Shown: positions 51,666 through 60,794, counted from the stretch's first letter. The stretch: DNA of 64,000 bases from Achromobacter piechaudii NBRC 102461 (GCF_001571245.1 NZ_BCTK01000006.1:620001-684000); one strand, 5' to 3'. The notes: a model not told the origin generated them from the sequence alone. A program made the numbers and translations.

Positions 51666-52889
51666 TCAGGACACGTCGACGGTCAATGCGTGATCGCGCC
51701 AGCTGCTGTTGACGTAGCCGGGCGCGTTGTCGGCGCGCGCTTCTACCTGCACATTGCCTTCGCTATCTTCGACGCGGCTGACCAGCACGTGCTGGCCCGC
51801 CGTCAATTCCACCGGCAAGGCGAACTGACGCCACGCGTATTTGCCCAGGTCCGGCCCGATCAGCGCTGCCTGCTTCCAGGTCTTGCCGCCGTCGATGGAC
51901 ACGTCCACCCGCTTGACCGCGTGCATGCCGCCAAAGGCCACGCCGCGCACCACGGCGCGTCCGGCCTTGACGGGCTGATCCTGCGCGCCGGGCCCGGTGA
52001 TCCAGGACTTGGGGTCCATGGCCCAGACCGAGGGTTGATCGGGGCTGGGCTTGGCGCCCATCGGCGTCAGGCGATAGCCGGTCTGCTGGATTTTTGCGGG
52101 GCTTTGTTCGGCGGTGAAGGCAAGCTGCTTGAGGTACTTGACGTTGTTGACGCCGGTGTAGCCGGGCACGATCAGGCGCAAGGGCCCGCCATGCGCCAGC
52201 GACAAGGGTTCGCCATTCATCTCCCAGGCCAGCAGCGCGTCCTGCATGGCTTCGCGCGGCACCGAGCGTTCCACCATCAAGGACTTGGGGTCCATGCCTT
52301 CGGGCAAGATCTCGCCGCCCGTGCCGGTCATGTAGGCGGGCGCGCCTTCCACGCCGCCCAGGAATTCCACCAGCGTGCGCACCGGCACGCCGGTCCACAT
52401 CACGCAGCCTGCCGCGCCGACTTCCCATGGCGTGCCGCTGGGCTTGTGCGGAAAGAAGCCGCGCCCGTTGCCCGAGCATTGCAGCACCGTGGCCAGCGTT
52501 TCCACGCCCAGGGTCTTGAGCTCGCCCACGGTGAGCGTGCGCGGCTGCTTGACGCCCTGGATCTGCACTTTCCACGCATCGCGGTCATCCAGGATGGACG
52601 GGTCGGGCGGCGGCAGGTTGTTGCGCACGTACAGCTGGCGCGACGGCGTGATGACACCATCGCCAAAGGCGCCGCGACGGGTTTCGATGGTGTTGGCGCT
52701 ATGCACGATGACGCTGTCGGCGTCCTTCCAGGCCGCGTAGGGCGGCAGCGGCTTAGCCGCCGTGGCGGCCGGCTTGGCGGCCTCGGCAGCGAGCGCCAGA
52801 CCGGGCGCTCCCAGGCCAGCCGCAGCCAGTGCGCCGGCGCTACCCGCCAACAGGCGACGTCGCGCGGGGTTGTGAGGGGTTGTCTCCAT
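51666..52889 (-). CDS. sorA: sulfite dehydrogenase molybdenum subunit (SorA-like), Tat-exported
   Basis: 407-residue molybdopterin enzyme of the sulfite oxidase family. Twin-arginine leader ARRRLLAGSAGALAAAG, cut near ALAA. The Mo-ligating Cys138 lies in VLQCSGNGRG; pterin-contact segments AGCVMWTGVPVRTLV and GGPLRLIVPGYTGVNNVKYL; and the C-terminal dimerisation domain from about 285 (VRGVAFGGMHAVKRVDVSIDGGKTW). It oxidises sulfite to sulfate in the periplasm and hands electrons to SorB. It protects from, or uses, sulfite released in sulfur or sulfonate metabolism, which fits the HpsN-like cluster 20 kb away only loosely. Confidence 0.92.
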   Translation of the reverse strand: METTPHNPARRRLLAGSAGALAAAGLGAPGLALAAEAAKPAATAAKPLPPYAAWKDADSVIVHSANTIETRRGAFGDGVITPSRQLYVRNNLPPPDPSILDDRDAWKVQIQGVKQPRTLTVGELKTLGVETLATVLQCSGNGRGFFPHKPSGTPWEVGAAGCVMWTGVPVRTLVEFLGGVEGAPAYMTGTGGEILPEGMDPKSLMVERSVPREAMQDALLAWEMNGEPLSLAHGGPLRLIVPGYTGVNNVKYLKQLAFTAEQSPAKIQQTGYRLTPMGAKPSPDQPSVWAMDPKSWITGPGAQDQPVKAGRAVVRGVAFGGMHAVKRVDVSIDGGKTWKQAALIGPDLGKYAWRQFALPVELTAGQHVLVSRVEDSEGNVQVEARADNAPGYVNSSWRDHALTVDVS

Positions 52890-53127
52890 GGCATGCCTCT
52901 CCGTTTATCGCGCCTTGCATAGCAGGCGCGATGTTATTGAGTTATCGGCCCGGCGCTCGCGGCCTTTTGCATCATCGGGCAATGCCTTTCTTTATGTCAA
53001 TGGGTTCTAAAGATCTATAGGTTTATGGTCTGTTCTGATATAAGGCTTTTGGATATCGGTCGCGGACGTTGCGGCATTGGGTTCGCGCGGGGTGCCGCTG
53101 CGCGTTCATGTTCATGGACGAAGCCGG

Positions 53128-54258
53128 CTAGCCATCCGACGCCGGCCGCTGCAAGCGGTCCAGGATCTCTTCACGGTGCTGGTCCAGTTCGGGCACGTCC
53201 AGGGACGGCGCTGGCAGGGGCTTGGAGAACTTGACCGGAAATCCTGCCACGCGTCCTGTGGCCGAGAGTGATGTCACGGCGCGGTGCTGTACGTGGGGAT
53301 CATCGAAGACCTCGTCGTGGCGCAGCACGGGCGCCCAGGGGATGTCGCGGCCGTGCAGTACCGCTTCCCAATCGGCCAGGCTGCGGCTGGCGAACAAGGC
53401 GCGCAGGCGGTCGTTCAGCGCACGTTTGTCTTGCAGCCGGCCGGCGCGCGTCTGGTAGCGCTGCTGCGCCAGTTCGGGGCAGAGGGGCGCCAGCGCGTCG
53501 CACAGGTTGCGCCAGAAAGCTTCTTCCAGGATGCCCAGCGCCAGATGCCGGCCGTCGGCGGTTTCGAAGACATCGTTGTCGGGCATGACGTGCGACAGCT
53601 GCTCGATGTCCGCGCCGGCCGGCCCGTTCATCGCGTCCAGGCCGGGCGCCATCCAGGCGGTGAGGGTGTCGTGAATGGACACGTCCAGGTGTTGGCCGAC
53701 GCCCGTCTCGCGCGCATCGTGCACCGCCGCCAGGATGGCCAGCGCCGCGTGCATGGCGGCGCAATAGTCCGACAGGCGCAGCCGGGGGCGGCCCATCACG
53801 TCGCGCACCTGCGACGGCACGGCCCAGTATCCCGACAGCGCCAGGTAGTTCACATCGTGGCCGGGGCGCTGCGCATAAGGCCCGGTCTGGCCGAATCCCG
53901 AAATGGAACACATCACCAGGCGCGGATTGGCGCGCGCAAGCCGGGCGTAGTCCAGCCCCAGCCTGGCCAGCACGCCGGGGCGAAAGCCTTCCACCAGCAC
54001 GTCGCTGCGCTCGACCAGGCGCAGGAGGATGTCCTGATGGTCTTCGCGCTTGAAGTCCAGGCTGATGGATTGCTTGCCCCGGTTGTACTTGGCGAAGGTC
54101 TGCGCACCCAGCTGGCGCGCGGTGTCGCCTTGCGGCTTTTCCACCTTGATGACGCTGGCGCCCAACTGCCCGAGCAGCATCGCGGTGTAGGGGCCCGGAT
54201 GCAGCTGGCCCAGGTCCAGCACCGTCAGGCCCGCCAGATAGCCGGCGTCGGCGCTCAT
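53128..54258 (-). CDS. CaiB/BaiF family III CoA-transferase
   Basis: 376-residue class III CoA-transferase. LTVLDLGQLHPGPYTAMLLGQLGASVIKVEKPQGD is the family N-terminus; the likely catalytic Asp is in LRLSDYCAAMHAAL near 170; GQHLDVSIHDTL and ADGRHLALG follow. It moves CoA between carboxylic acids, so it can activate the pathway acid without ATP. Its ATG overlaps the acyl-CoA dehydrogenase stop (ATGA), so the two are translationally coupled, an arrangement like CaiB with CaiA in carnitine metabolism. Confidence 0.93.
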   Translation of the reverse strand: MSADAGYLAGLTVLDLGQLHPGPYTAMLLGQLGASVIKVEKPQGDTARQLGAQTFAKYNRGKQSISLDFKREDHQDILLRLVERSDVLVEGFRPGVLARLGLDYARLARANPRLVMCSISGFGQTGPYAQRPGHDVNYLALSGYWAVPSQVRDVMGRPRLRLSDYCAAMHAALAILAAVHDARETGVGQHLDVSIHDTLTAWMAPGLDAMNGPAGADIEQLSHVMPDNDVFETADGRHLALGILEEAFWRNLCDALAPLCPELAQQRYQTRAGRLQDKRALNDRLRALFASRSLADWEAVLHGRDIPWAPVLRHDEVFDDPHVQHRAVTSLSATGRVAGFPVKFSKPLPAPSLDVPELDQHREEILDRLQRPASDG

Positions 54259-55415
54259 GCGAGGATGCCCTTGGCGATGGTGTTGCGCTGGATCTCGCTG
54301 GTGCCCGTGACGATGCGGTACAGGCGCAGGCGGCGGAAGATGAATTCGACGGGATGGTTCTTGGTGACGCCGACATTGCCGTGGATCTGCATGGCCTTGT
54401 CGGCGATTTCAAAGCAGCGCTCGGACACGAACAGCTTGCACATGGAGGCTTCCTCGCGCACGTCCTCGCCCGCATCCGCGCGCGCGGCGGTGGCAAGCAC
54501 CATGTGTTCGCAGGCGTAGAGGGCCGTCGCCATGTCGGCCAGCATGTGCTGGATGGCCTGGAAGCGGCTGATGGGGCCGCCGAACTGCTGGCGGTGCTTG
54601 GCGTAGTCCACGGCCAGCGTGAAGGCCTGCCGCGCCAGCCCGATCATCGTCGGGCAATGCAGCAGGCGGTTCACGCTGACGCGGTTCATGGCGATCTTGA
54701 AGCCCTGTCCCGGCTCGCCGATCAGGTTCTTCCTGGGCACGCGCACCTTGTCGAGCACAATGTCCGCATCGACGTACTGGCCCGTCATCGGCACGCAGTC
54801 GTGCACGAGGCTCACGCCGGGGCTGTCCAGGTCGATGAAGATTGCCGAGATGCCTTCCACGCCGCGCGTCGGGTCCGTGACGCACATGGTGATGGCGAAG
54901 TCCGCGAACATCGACGCCGTGATGTAGTGCTTGACGCCCGTCACGATGTAGTCGTCGCCGTCCACTTCCGCGCGGGTTTCCAGCCGGGTCGCGTCGGAGC
55001 CGGATTGCGGTTCGGTCATGGCGAAGCAGGCGCCGCGTTCGGCCTGGATCACCGGCATGATGTAGCGCTCCAGCTGGTACGGCGTGGCGTAGCGCACCAG
55101 GTTGCCGATGCGCGATGGCCCGCCCCAATCGCCCAGCACGTGCGGAAACAGGATGGCGCCCGACGCGGCGACATCGTCTTTCAACACGCACAGGTCGCGG
55201 TACGACAGGCCCTGTCCGCCCAGCTCGCGCGGCAACTGCGGGCCGTACAGGCCCAGCTCGCGCGAACGCTTCCATACCGATTGCACCAGGCTGCGCTCGA
55301 ATTTGTCTTCATAGCCCAGCCCGCGCGATCGTTCCATCGGGATGAGTTCTTCCTGCAGGTATTGCCGCAGCCGTTCGCGCAGCACTGTCAGGGACGTGGG
55401 GGTGTCTTGGGACAT
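54255..55415 (-). CDS. acyl-CoA dehydrogenase-like flavoprotein lacking both usual catalytic-base residues
   Basis: 386-residue acyl-CoA dehydrogenase family member with intact FAD-binding features (CFAMTEPQSGSDATRL, VTGVKHYITASM, RQQFGGPISRFQ, MQIHGNVGVTKNHPVEFIFRR). The YEGT-type base position is Thr370 (IVTGTSEIQR), and the IVD-type position is Asn249 (VSVNRLL), so neither known Glu is present. It may use another residue, act as a reductase, or have lost dehydrogenation. First gene of a two-gene minus operon with the CaiB-type transferase, divergent from a LysR gene. Confidence 0.9.
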   Translation of the reverse strand: MSQDTPTSLTVLRERLRQYLQEELIPMERSRGLGYEDKFERSLVQSVWKRSRELGLYGPQLPRELGGQGLSYRDLCVLKDDVAASGAILFPHVLGDWGGPSRIGNLVRYATPYQLERYIMPVIQAERGACFAMTEPQSGSDATRLETRAEVDGDDYIVTGVKHYITASMFADFAITMCVTDPTRGVEGISAIFIDLDSPGVSLVHDCVPMTGQYVDADIVLDKVRVPRKNLIGEPGQGFKIAMNRVSVNRLLHCPTMIGLARQAFTLAVDYAKHRQQFGGPISRFQAIQHMLADMATALYACEHMVLATAARADAGEDVREEASMCKLFVSERCFEIADKAMQIHGNVGVTKNHPVEFIFRRLRLYRIVTGTSEIQRNTIAKGILA

Positions 55416-55467
55416 GATGTCTCCTTGTAGTTGCCCCCAGCTTGACAGCGCCGGGCCCCACTCGTGA

Positions 55468-55491
55468 TTATCTTTTCCTCGATGTTGATAA
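55468..55491. promoter_or_regulatory. candidate LysR-binding box in a divergent promoter
   Basis: TTATC (55468-55472) and GATAA (55487-55491) are inverted around 14 bases, which fits the T-N11-A type dyad of LysR regulators. It lies in the 88-base gap between the acyl-CoA dehydrogenase start and the LysR GTG start, ending 12 bases before the latter, as expected for autoregulation. Confidence 0.45.
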
Positions 55492-55503
55492 CCGAGCGGA
55501 ATC

Positions 55504-56409
55504 GTGAGACTCGAAGACCTGGACTATTTTCTTGCCGTCGGACGCCTCGGCCACGTGGGCCGCGCCGCCGACGGCATCGGCGTCAGCCAGCCGGCGCTCA
55601 CCAAGGGCATACGCCGCCTGGAGGACGAACTGAAGCTGCAACTCTTCGTGCGCACGCCCAAAGGCATGGAGCTGACGGTGCCGGGGCGGGCGTTCTATGA
55701 ACGGTCGATGCAGGCGCGGCGCGAACTGGACGACGCAATGAAGGAAGCCGGCGAGCTGCATCTGGGCACCATCGGGCTGGTGCGCGCGGGCGTCACGCCG
55801 CTGTTGGCCGAGTCGTTCTTCAACCCGGCCTGCGTCGAATTGCTGTCGCAGCGGCCGGCCGCCAAGGTCCAGGTGATGGTCAGCCTGAACGATGCGTTGA
55901 TTCCCGCGCTGCGCCAGGGCGATCTGGATTTCGCGATCAGCTCGCTGTTCGAATCGACCGAGGTGGACGAGTTCGACCGCGAGCCCTTGTTCGCCGACAA
56001 GCTGTTCGTGGCCGCGCGCCCCGGCCACCCCTTGCTGAACGGCACGAAGATCCGCGTGGCCGACCTGGCCGCCTGCAAGTGGATGCTGCCCGGTTCGCAG
56101 GCCGCCTCGCGCCGCTGGCTGGAGGCGAAGTTCGCCCAGCACGGCGCGCCCGCGCCCGCCGTGACGATCGAATCGAACGCGTCGGTATCGGGCTTGTTGA
56201 GCATCCTGCACAGCACCGACCTGCTGACGCTGATCAGCGAAATCACCTTGTCCACCCACGCTGGCCAGGGCCTGGCCGTGGTGCCGCTGGACGACCTGAC
56301 CTGGCATCGGCAGATCGGCCTGCTGACCCGGCGCGGCAGCTACCTGTCGCCGCTGACGCTGCGGCTGCTGGAGATCCTGCGCGACCATGCGCGCAGGCGG
56401 GCGGGCTAG
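55504..56409 (+). CDS. LysR-family transcriptional regulator (GTG start)
   Basis: 301-residue LTTR starting at GTG 55504, preceded by GAGCGGA; the first residues MRLEDLDYFLAVGRLGHVGRAADGIGVSQPALTKGIRRLE are the standard HTH. Effector domain from about 90 (LGTIGLVRAGVTPLL). Divergent from the acyl-CoA dehydrogenase-CaiB operon, its likely target. Its stop codon overlaps the stop of the convergent Bug gene by the shared tetranucleotide CTAG. Confidence 0.93.
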   Translation: MRLEDLDYFLAVGRLGHVGRAADGIGVSQPALTKGIRRLEDELKLQLFVRTPKGMELTVPGRAFYERSMQARRELDDAMKEAGELHLGTIGLVRAGVTPLLAESFFNPACVELLSQRPAAKVQVMVSLNDALIPALRQGDLDFAISSLFESTEVDEFDREPLFADKLFVAARPGHPLLNGTKIRVADLAACKWMLPGSQAASRRWLEAKFAQHGAPAPAVTIESNASVSGLLSILHSTDLLTLISEITLSTHAGQGLAVVPLDDLTWHRQIGLLTRRGSYLSPLTLRLLEILRDHARRRAG

Positions 56410-57401
56410 TCGGCGGTCAGGTTCAGCCGTTTGATCAGCGGGCCATAGTGGGCCGATTCGTCGTCGATGCGCTGGCGCATCTGCGCCGGGCTGCCGGCGA
56501 TAGGCGTGAACGACTGCGATTGCAGCGCCTCCAGCAACTGAGGGTCCTGCATCGCGCGATGTATCGCGGCGGTCAAACGATCCACCACCTCGGGCGGCGT
56601 GTCTTTGGGCACGGCAATGCCGGCCCAACTGCCGCTGTCAAAGCCCGCGTAGCCCAGTTCTGACACGGTCGGCACGTCGGGCAGCGAGGCCGCGCGCTGT
56701 GCGCTGGTGACGGCCAGGGCGCGGATCTTGCCCGAGGTGATGAAGGGCATCGCAGGCGCGACCGCCACGATGCCCACGTCGATCTGTCCGCCCGCCAGAT
56801 CGTTCAGCGCATTGCTGCCGCCCCGGTACGGCACGTGCACGGCGTCCAGGCCGAAGTGCTGCTGGATCGCTTCAAAGGTCAGGTGCATGGAAGAGCCCAC
56901 GCCCGGGCTGCCGTAGCTGAGTTTTCCCGGATGGGCCTTGGCGTAGGCAAGCAGTTCGCCAAGGGTCTTGACGGGCAGGGCGCTGCTGACCAGCACGACG
57001 TGGGGCGCGATGCTCAGGCCTGACACGGGTTTCAGGTCGGCGATGGGATCGAACGTCAGCTTGGGCGACAGGTGCTTGGCGATGGCGAAGTTGCCGCCGT
57101 ATTCCAGCAGCGTGTAGCCATCGGCCGGCGCGTTGGCGACTTTTGCGCCGCCCAGGTTGCCGCCGCCGCCGCCCACGTTCTCGACGATGATGGTCTGCCC
57201 CAGCTCCTTGCCCAGCGGCACGGCGACCAGCCGCGCGATGTAGTCGAACTGCCCGCCCGCCGAGAACGGCACGATCAGGCGGATGGGCTTGTCGGGATAG
57301 GGGGGCGCGGCCCCGGCTGGCGCCAGCGCGGCCAGGGTCAGCGCGGCCGCCGCCAGCCGCTGTATCGCTGCGCGCCACGGGCGAGCATGTTGCTTGTTCA
57401 C
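56406..57401 (-). CDS. Bug-family tripartite tricarboxylate transporter binding protein (GTG start)
   Basis: 331-residue TctC/Bug protein when started at the GTG at 57401-57399, which follows AGGAGAC and opens a signal peptide (NKQHARPWRAAIQRLAAAAL, cut near AGAAP); the longer upstream open frame is not signal-like. Motifs YPDKPIRLIVPFSAGGQFDYIARLV, IIVENVGGGGGNLGGAKVANAPADGYTLL (five consecutive Gly is unusual) and PYRGGSNALNDLAGGQIDVG. It is divergent from the acyl-CoA ligase at 57626 and shares its stop tetranucleotide with the LysR gene. Confidence 0.92.
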   Translation of the reverse strand: MNKQHARPWRAAIQRLAAAALTLAALAPAGAAPPYPDKPIRLIVPFSAGGQFDYIARLVAVPLGKELGQTIIVENVGGGGGNLGGAKVANAPADGYTLLEYGGNFAIAKHLSPKLTFDPIADLKPVSGLSIAPHVVLVSSALPVKTLGELLAYAKAHPGKLSYGSPGVGSSMHLTFEAIQQHFGLDAVHVPYRGGSNALNDLAGGQIDVGIVAVAPAMPFITSGKIRALAVTSAQRAASLPDVPTVSELGYAGFDSGSWAGIAVPKDTPPEVVDRLTAAIHRAMQDPQLLEALQSQSFTPIAGSPAQMRQRIDDESAHYGPLIKRLNLTAD

Positions 57402-57625
57402 GGTTGTCTCCTGTTTTTGCGCCGGGGTGCAGCGCTTGCCGTCCCCTTTCCCAAAGAGGTAACCCGGTGCCCGCCGCAACATGATGCCGCATTGGCCGAT
57501 CTTCATAACGCGCGGGAATCGGCGCGCCCGATAACGCAGCGGCATGAGGAATCGCCGCTGCGTTATCCGGCAAGGCCGGGCCGCCGCGCAGCATAGCGGC
57601 AAGCCAATTCCGACACGGACACATC

Positions 57626-59182
57626 ATGAACCAAGGCCGCTATACCACCCGCAACGTACGCTACTGGCGCGACCGTCCCGCCATCATCTTTGGCGATCGC
57701 TCGATCAGTTTCGGGCAGTTGGAAATGCGCTCGAACCGCCTGGCCAACGCGCTGCTGGGGTTGGGGCTGAACAAGGGCGACCGCGTCGCCATCCAGGCGT
57801 GGAACTGTCCCGAGATCATCGAACTGGAGTGCGCGCTGTACAAGGCCGGGCTCGTCAAGGTGGCTTTGAACGCGCGCTTGTCGAATCAGGAAATGCTGGA
57901 CTCGGTAAACAACGCCCAGGCGTCTGTTTTCATCGTTGACCCCTCGCATCTGGAAGGCGCCGAGGCTCAACGCGGCGACATGGAAACGGTGCGCCATCAT
58001 GTCGTGACGGGCGCGGCCGACATCGAAGGCTGGCGCGCCTACGAAGGCCTGATCGAGTCCGCCGCTGACCGCAATCCCGATGTGGCCATGCAGGCGGATG
58101 ACCTGGCGGTGCTGCACTTCACGTCCGGCTCGACCGGCAAGCTGAAAGCGGCGATGCAAACGGTGGGCAACCGGCTGGCTTCGCTGCGCAAGGTCGTCAT
58201 GGGCCGCATGCGCGCCAATCCGGGCGAAGTGCTGGCGCTGGCCGGGCCGATCACGCATGCCAGCGGCATGTTCATGCAGCCCTTCCTGTTCCAGGGCGGC
58301 ACGATCCTGCTGCATGACCGCTACGACCCCGAAACCTTCCTGGCCTCGGCCGCCCGGCACCGCGCCGCGTTCAGCTTCATGGTGCCCACGATGGTCAACA
58401 TGCTGATCGCCCATCCCGATCTGCATCGGCACGACCTGTCGGCGCTGCGGCAGATCTCCTACGGCGGCGCGCCCATGGCGCCCGCCCGCATCCGCGAAGC
58501 CTGGGAAGCGCTGGGACCCAAGCTCAGTCAGGGCTATGGCGCGGGCGAAACGACAGGCGGGTTGGTGCTGTTGAGCGCGCTGGATCATGCGCAGGCGATG
58601 GCGCACCACCCGGAGCGCCTGCTGTCCTGCGGCCGGCCATTTGGTGAAAGCGAGGTGCGGCTGCTGGACGAGAACGGCCAGGAAGTCGCGGCGGGCGAGG
58701 TGGGCGAAATCACGGTCAGCGGTCCGGACGTCTTTGCCGGCTACTGGCGCGAACCCGAGTTGTCCGCGCAGGCGTTGCGCGATGGCTGGCTGCACACCGG
58801 CGATCTGGCGCGCATGGACGACGAGGGCTTTCTGTATGTCGTGGACCGCAAGAAGGACATGATCATTTCTGGCGGATTCAATATCTACCCGACCGAAGTG
58901 GAGCAGGCGCTCTACCAGCATCCGGGCGTGTATGAAGCCTGCGTGTTCGGCATCCCGGACAGGCTGTGGGGGGAATCGGTCAAGGCGATGATCGTGCTCA
59001 AGCCGGGCGAGTCCACCCAAGAGGCGGACCTGATCGAGCACTGCCGCAAGCATCTGGCTGACTTCAAGAAGCCGCGCAGCGTCGAGATCGTCGCCGAGCT
59101 ACCCAAGAACGCAAACGGCAAGCTGGCGCGCAAGCAACTGCGGGACGCGCATTGGGTGGACGAGGAACGCAAGGTGGGCTGA
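57626..59182 (+). CDS. AMP-forming acyl-CoA synthetase (ligase) with unusual P-loop
   Basis: 518-residue adenylate-forming enzyme that makes acyl-AMP and then acyl-CoA. The phosphate loop reads TSGSTGKLKAA at 166-176, where the normally invariant Pro before Lys is Leu173. Other core motifs are regular: QGYGAGETTGG, GYWREPE, HTGDLARMDDEGF, DRKKDMIISGGFNIYPTEVE and the catalytic C-terminal Lys in PKNANGKLARKQL. A Bug gene is divergent upstream and a 19-bp hairpin follows. The acyl-CoA made may feed the neighbouring dehydrogenase and transferase. Confidence 0.9.
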   Translation: MNQGRYTTRNVRYWRDRPAIIFGDRSISFGQLEMRSNRLANALLGLGLNKGDRVAIQAWNCPEIIELECALYKAGLVKVALNARLSNQEMLDSVNNAQASVFIVDPSHLEGAEAQRGDMETVRHHVVTGAADIEGWRAYEGLIESAADRNPDVAMQADDLAVLHFTSGSTGKLKAAMQTVGNRLASLRKVVMGRMRANPGEVLALAGPITHASGMFMQPFLFQGGTILLHDRYDPETFLASAARHRAAFSFMVPTMVNMLIAHPDLHRHDLSALRQISYGGAPMAPARIREAWEALGPKLSQGYGAGETTGGLVLLSALDHAQAMAHHPERLLSCGRPFGESEVRLLDENGQEVAAGEVGEITVSGPDVFAGYWREPELSAQALRDGWLHTGDLARMDDEGFLYVVDRKKDMIISGGFNIYPTEVEQALYQHPGVYEACVFGIPDRLWGESVKAMIVLKPGESTQEADLIEHCRKHLADFKKPRSVEIVAELPKNANGKLARKQLRDAHWVDEERKVG

Positions 59183-59186
59183 TTGG

Positions 59187-59231
59187 CAAAGGGCCACGGC
59201 ATCGCGCGTCGTGCGATGCCGTGGCCCTTTG
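59187..59231. terminator. 19-bp perfect hairpin between convergent genes
   Basis: CAAAGGGCCACGGCATCGC and its exact inverse pair around a 7-base loop, starting 4 bases after the ligase stop and ending 28 bases before the amidase stop on the other strand. Three T residues close the plus-strand arm, with no longer U-run. The perfect length makes it a strong bidirectional terminator or mRNA-end structure. Confidence 0.75.
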
Positions 59232-59259
59232 GATGGACCGATCGATACGGGCGCGCGGC

Positions 59260-60783
59260 CTACACCGCCGACACGTTGCCCGTCGATCCGCCCGCAGCCG
59301 CGCCGGGCGGCACGGTGACGATCGAGGTCAGCGAGGGCTGCGCGGGTTTCAGCGCCGCCAGGTCGGGCCGGGGGCGTTGCAGTTCAGCGTTGCCCGCAAA
59401 TGCCTGTTCCATGCCTTGCGCCGCAGCCAGCACGTCGCGGTCGCCGCGGAAGCGGCCGATGATCTGCATGCCGAAGGGCATGCCGTGCTGATCGAGGCCG
59501 CAAGGCAAGGTCAGCGCGGGGTGCGTGGTCAGCGTGACCACATACGTAAGCGCGAGCCAGCGGTAGTAGTTTTCCTGACGCTTGCCGTTGATGGATTCGG
59601 CATACAGCTGCGTCCACGGGAAGGGCGAGACCGGCGTGGTGGGCGACAGGATCAGGTCGTAATCGTCGAAGGCGCGCTGGAAACGCTTGATCAGGCGGGT
59701 CTGTTCGGCCTGCGCCCAGGCGCAATCCTTCAGGCTCATGGCCGCGCCCATCTCGAAATTGGCGCGGCTGTTCGGGCCCAGGCTGCCGGGGTCTTTCTCG
59801 TAGGCGTCGCGCATGCCCGCCACGAAGGCCTCGGCTCGCAGCACGTCGAAGCAGCGGTGGGCCTCGCCGAAGTCCAGCTCGATGGGATCGCAGGCGGCGA
59901 ACAGGTGGCGCATGGCGGCGATCTTGGCGCGGAAGGTGGCGCGGATGCCGTCGTCCACATCGCACTGCCCGAAGTCTTCGGTGTAGGCGATGCGCAGGCG
60001 GCCCAGGTCGGCCGTGCCGGGCGTCAGGAATTGCAGCGGGTCCAGCGGATAGCTGAGAGGGTCGCCCGCGTCGGGGCCGGCGCTGGCCGCCATCTGCAAG
60101 CACGCGTCGGCAACGGTGCGGCCCATCGGACCCACCACCGAGATCGGCGTCCAGCCCAGCAGCTTGCGCACGCTGGGCACCACGCCGGGTGACGGGCGAA
60201 AGCCCACCACGCCGCATTTGGATGCGGGGATGCGAAGCGAGCCGCCGGTGTCTGACCCCGTGCACACCGGGAACATATCGCTGGCCAGCGCGGCGGCGGA
60301 GCCGCCCGAGGAACCTCCGGCATTCAGGTTGGGATTGAACGGGTTGCCGGTCGCGCCCCACACGGTGTTGCGCGAATTCGCGCCCGCGCCCATTTCGGGC
60401 ACGTTGGTCTTGGCGGTGACGATGGCGCCGGCGCGGCGCAGGCGCGCCACCAGCGTGACGTCTTCGGTCGGCACGTGGTCGCGATAGATCTGCGAGCCGT
60501 AGGTGGTGAGCAGGCCGGCCGTGGGCTCCAGGTCTTTGACGCCCAGCGGCAGGCCGTGCAACAGACCCAGCGCGTCGCCCGCCATCACCGCCTGTTCGGC
60601 GGCGCGCGCTTCGGCGCGGGCGCGTTCGAAGGCGGTGGCGGTGACGGCGTTGATGTAGGGGTTGACCGCCTCGATACGCGCGATGCACGCCTCCAGCAGT
60701 TCCACCGGCGAGAGCTGGCGCGCGCCGATCAGGCGCCGCAGTTCGACGGCCGACAGCGAGACGAGGGAATCGTCCAGGGTCAT
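59260..60783 (-). CDS. amidase-signature family hydrolase
   Basis: 507-residue amidase. The Ser-cisSer-Lys triad is Lys83 (LGVKDLE), Ser158 (GGSSGGS) and Ser182 (DTGGSLRIPA); spacings of 75 and 24 equal those in mammalian FAAH and bacterial GatA-type amidases. ATG at 60783 with AAGGAAG upstream. It hydrolyses a carboxamide to acid and ammonia. It is not GatA, since gatB and gatC are absent. Last gene of the dsdA-Bug-amidase operon, 11 bases after the Bug gene. Confidence 0.93.
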   Translation of the reverse strand: MTLDDSLVSLSAVELRRLIGARQLSPVELLEACIARIEAVNPYINAVTATAFERARAEARAAEQAVMAGDALGLLHGLPLGVKDLEPTAGLLTTYGSQIYRDHVPTEDVTLVARLRRAGAIVTAKTNVPEMGAGANSRNTVWGATGNPFNPNLNAGGSSGGSAAALASDMFPVCTGSDTGGSLRIPASKCGVVGFRPSPGVVPSVRKLLGWTPISVVGPMGRTVADACLQMAASAGPDAGDPLSYPLDPLQFLTPGTADLGRLRIAYTEDFGQCDVDDGIRATFRAKIAAMRHLFAACDPIELDFGEAHRCFDVLRAEAFVAGMRDAYEKDPGSLGPNSRANFEMGAAMSLKDCAWAQAEQTRLIKRFQRAFDDYDLILSPTTPVSPFPWTQLYAESINGKRQENYYRWLALTYVVTLTTHPALTLPCGLDQHGMPFGMQIIGRFRGDRDVLAAAQGMEQAFAGNAELQRPRPDLAALKPAQPSLTSIVTVPPGAAAGGSTGNVSAV

Positions 60784-60794
60784 GAGAGCTTCCT

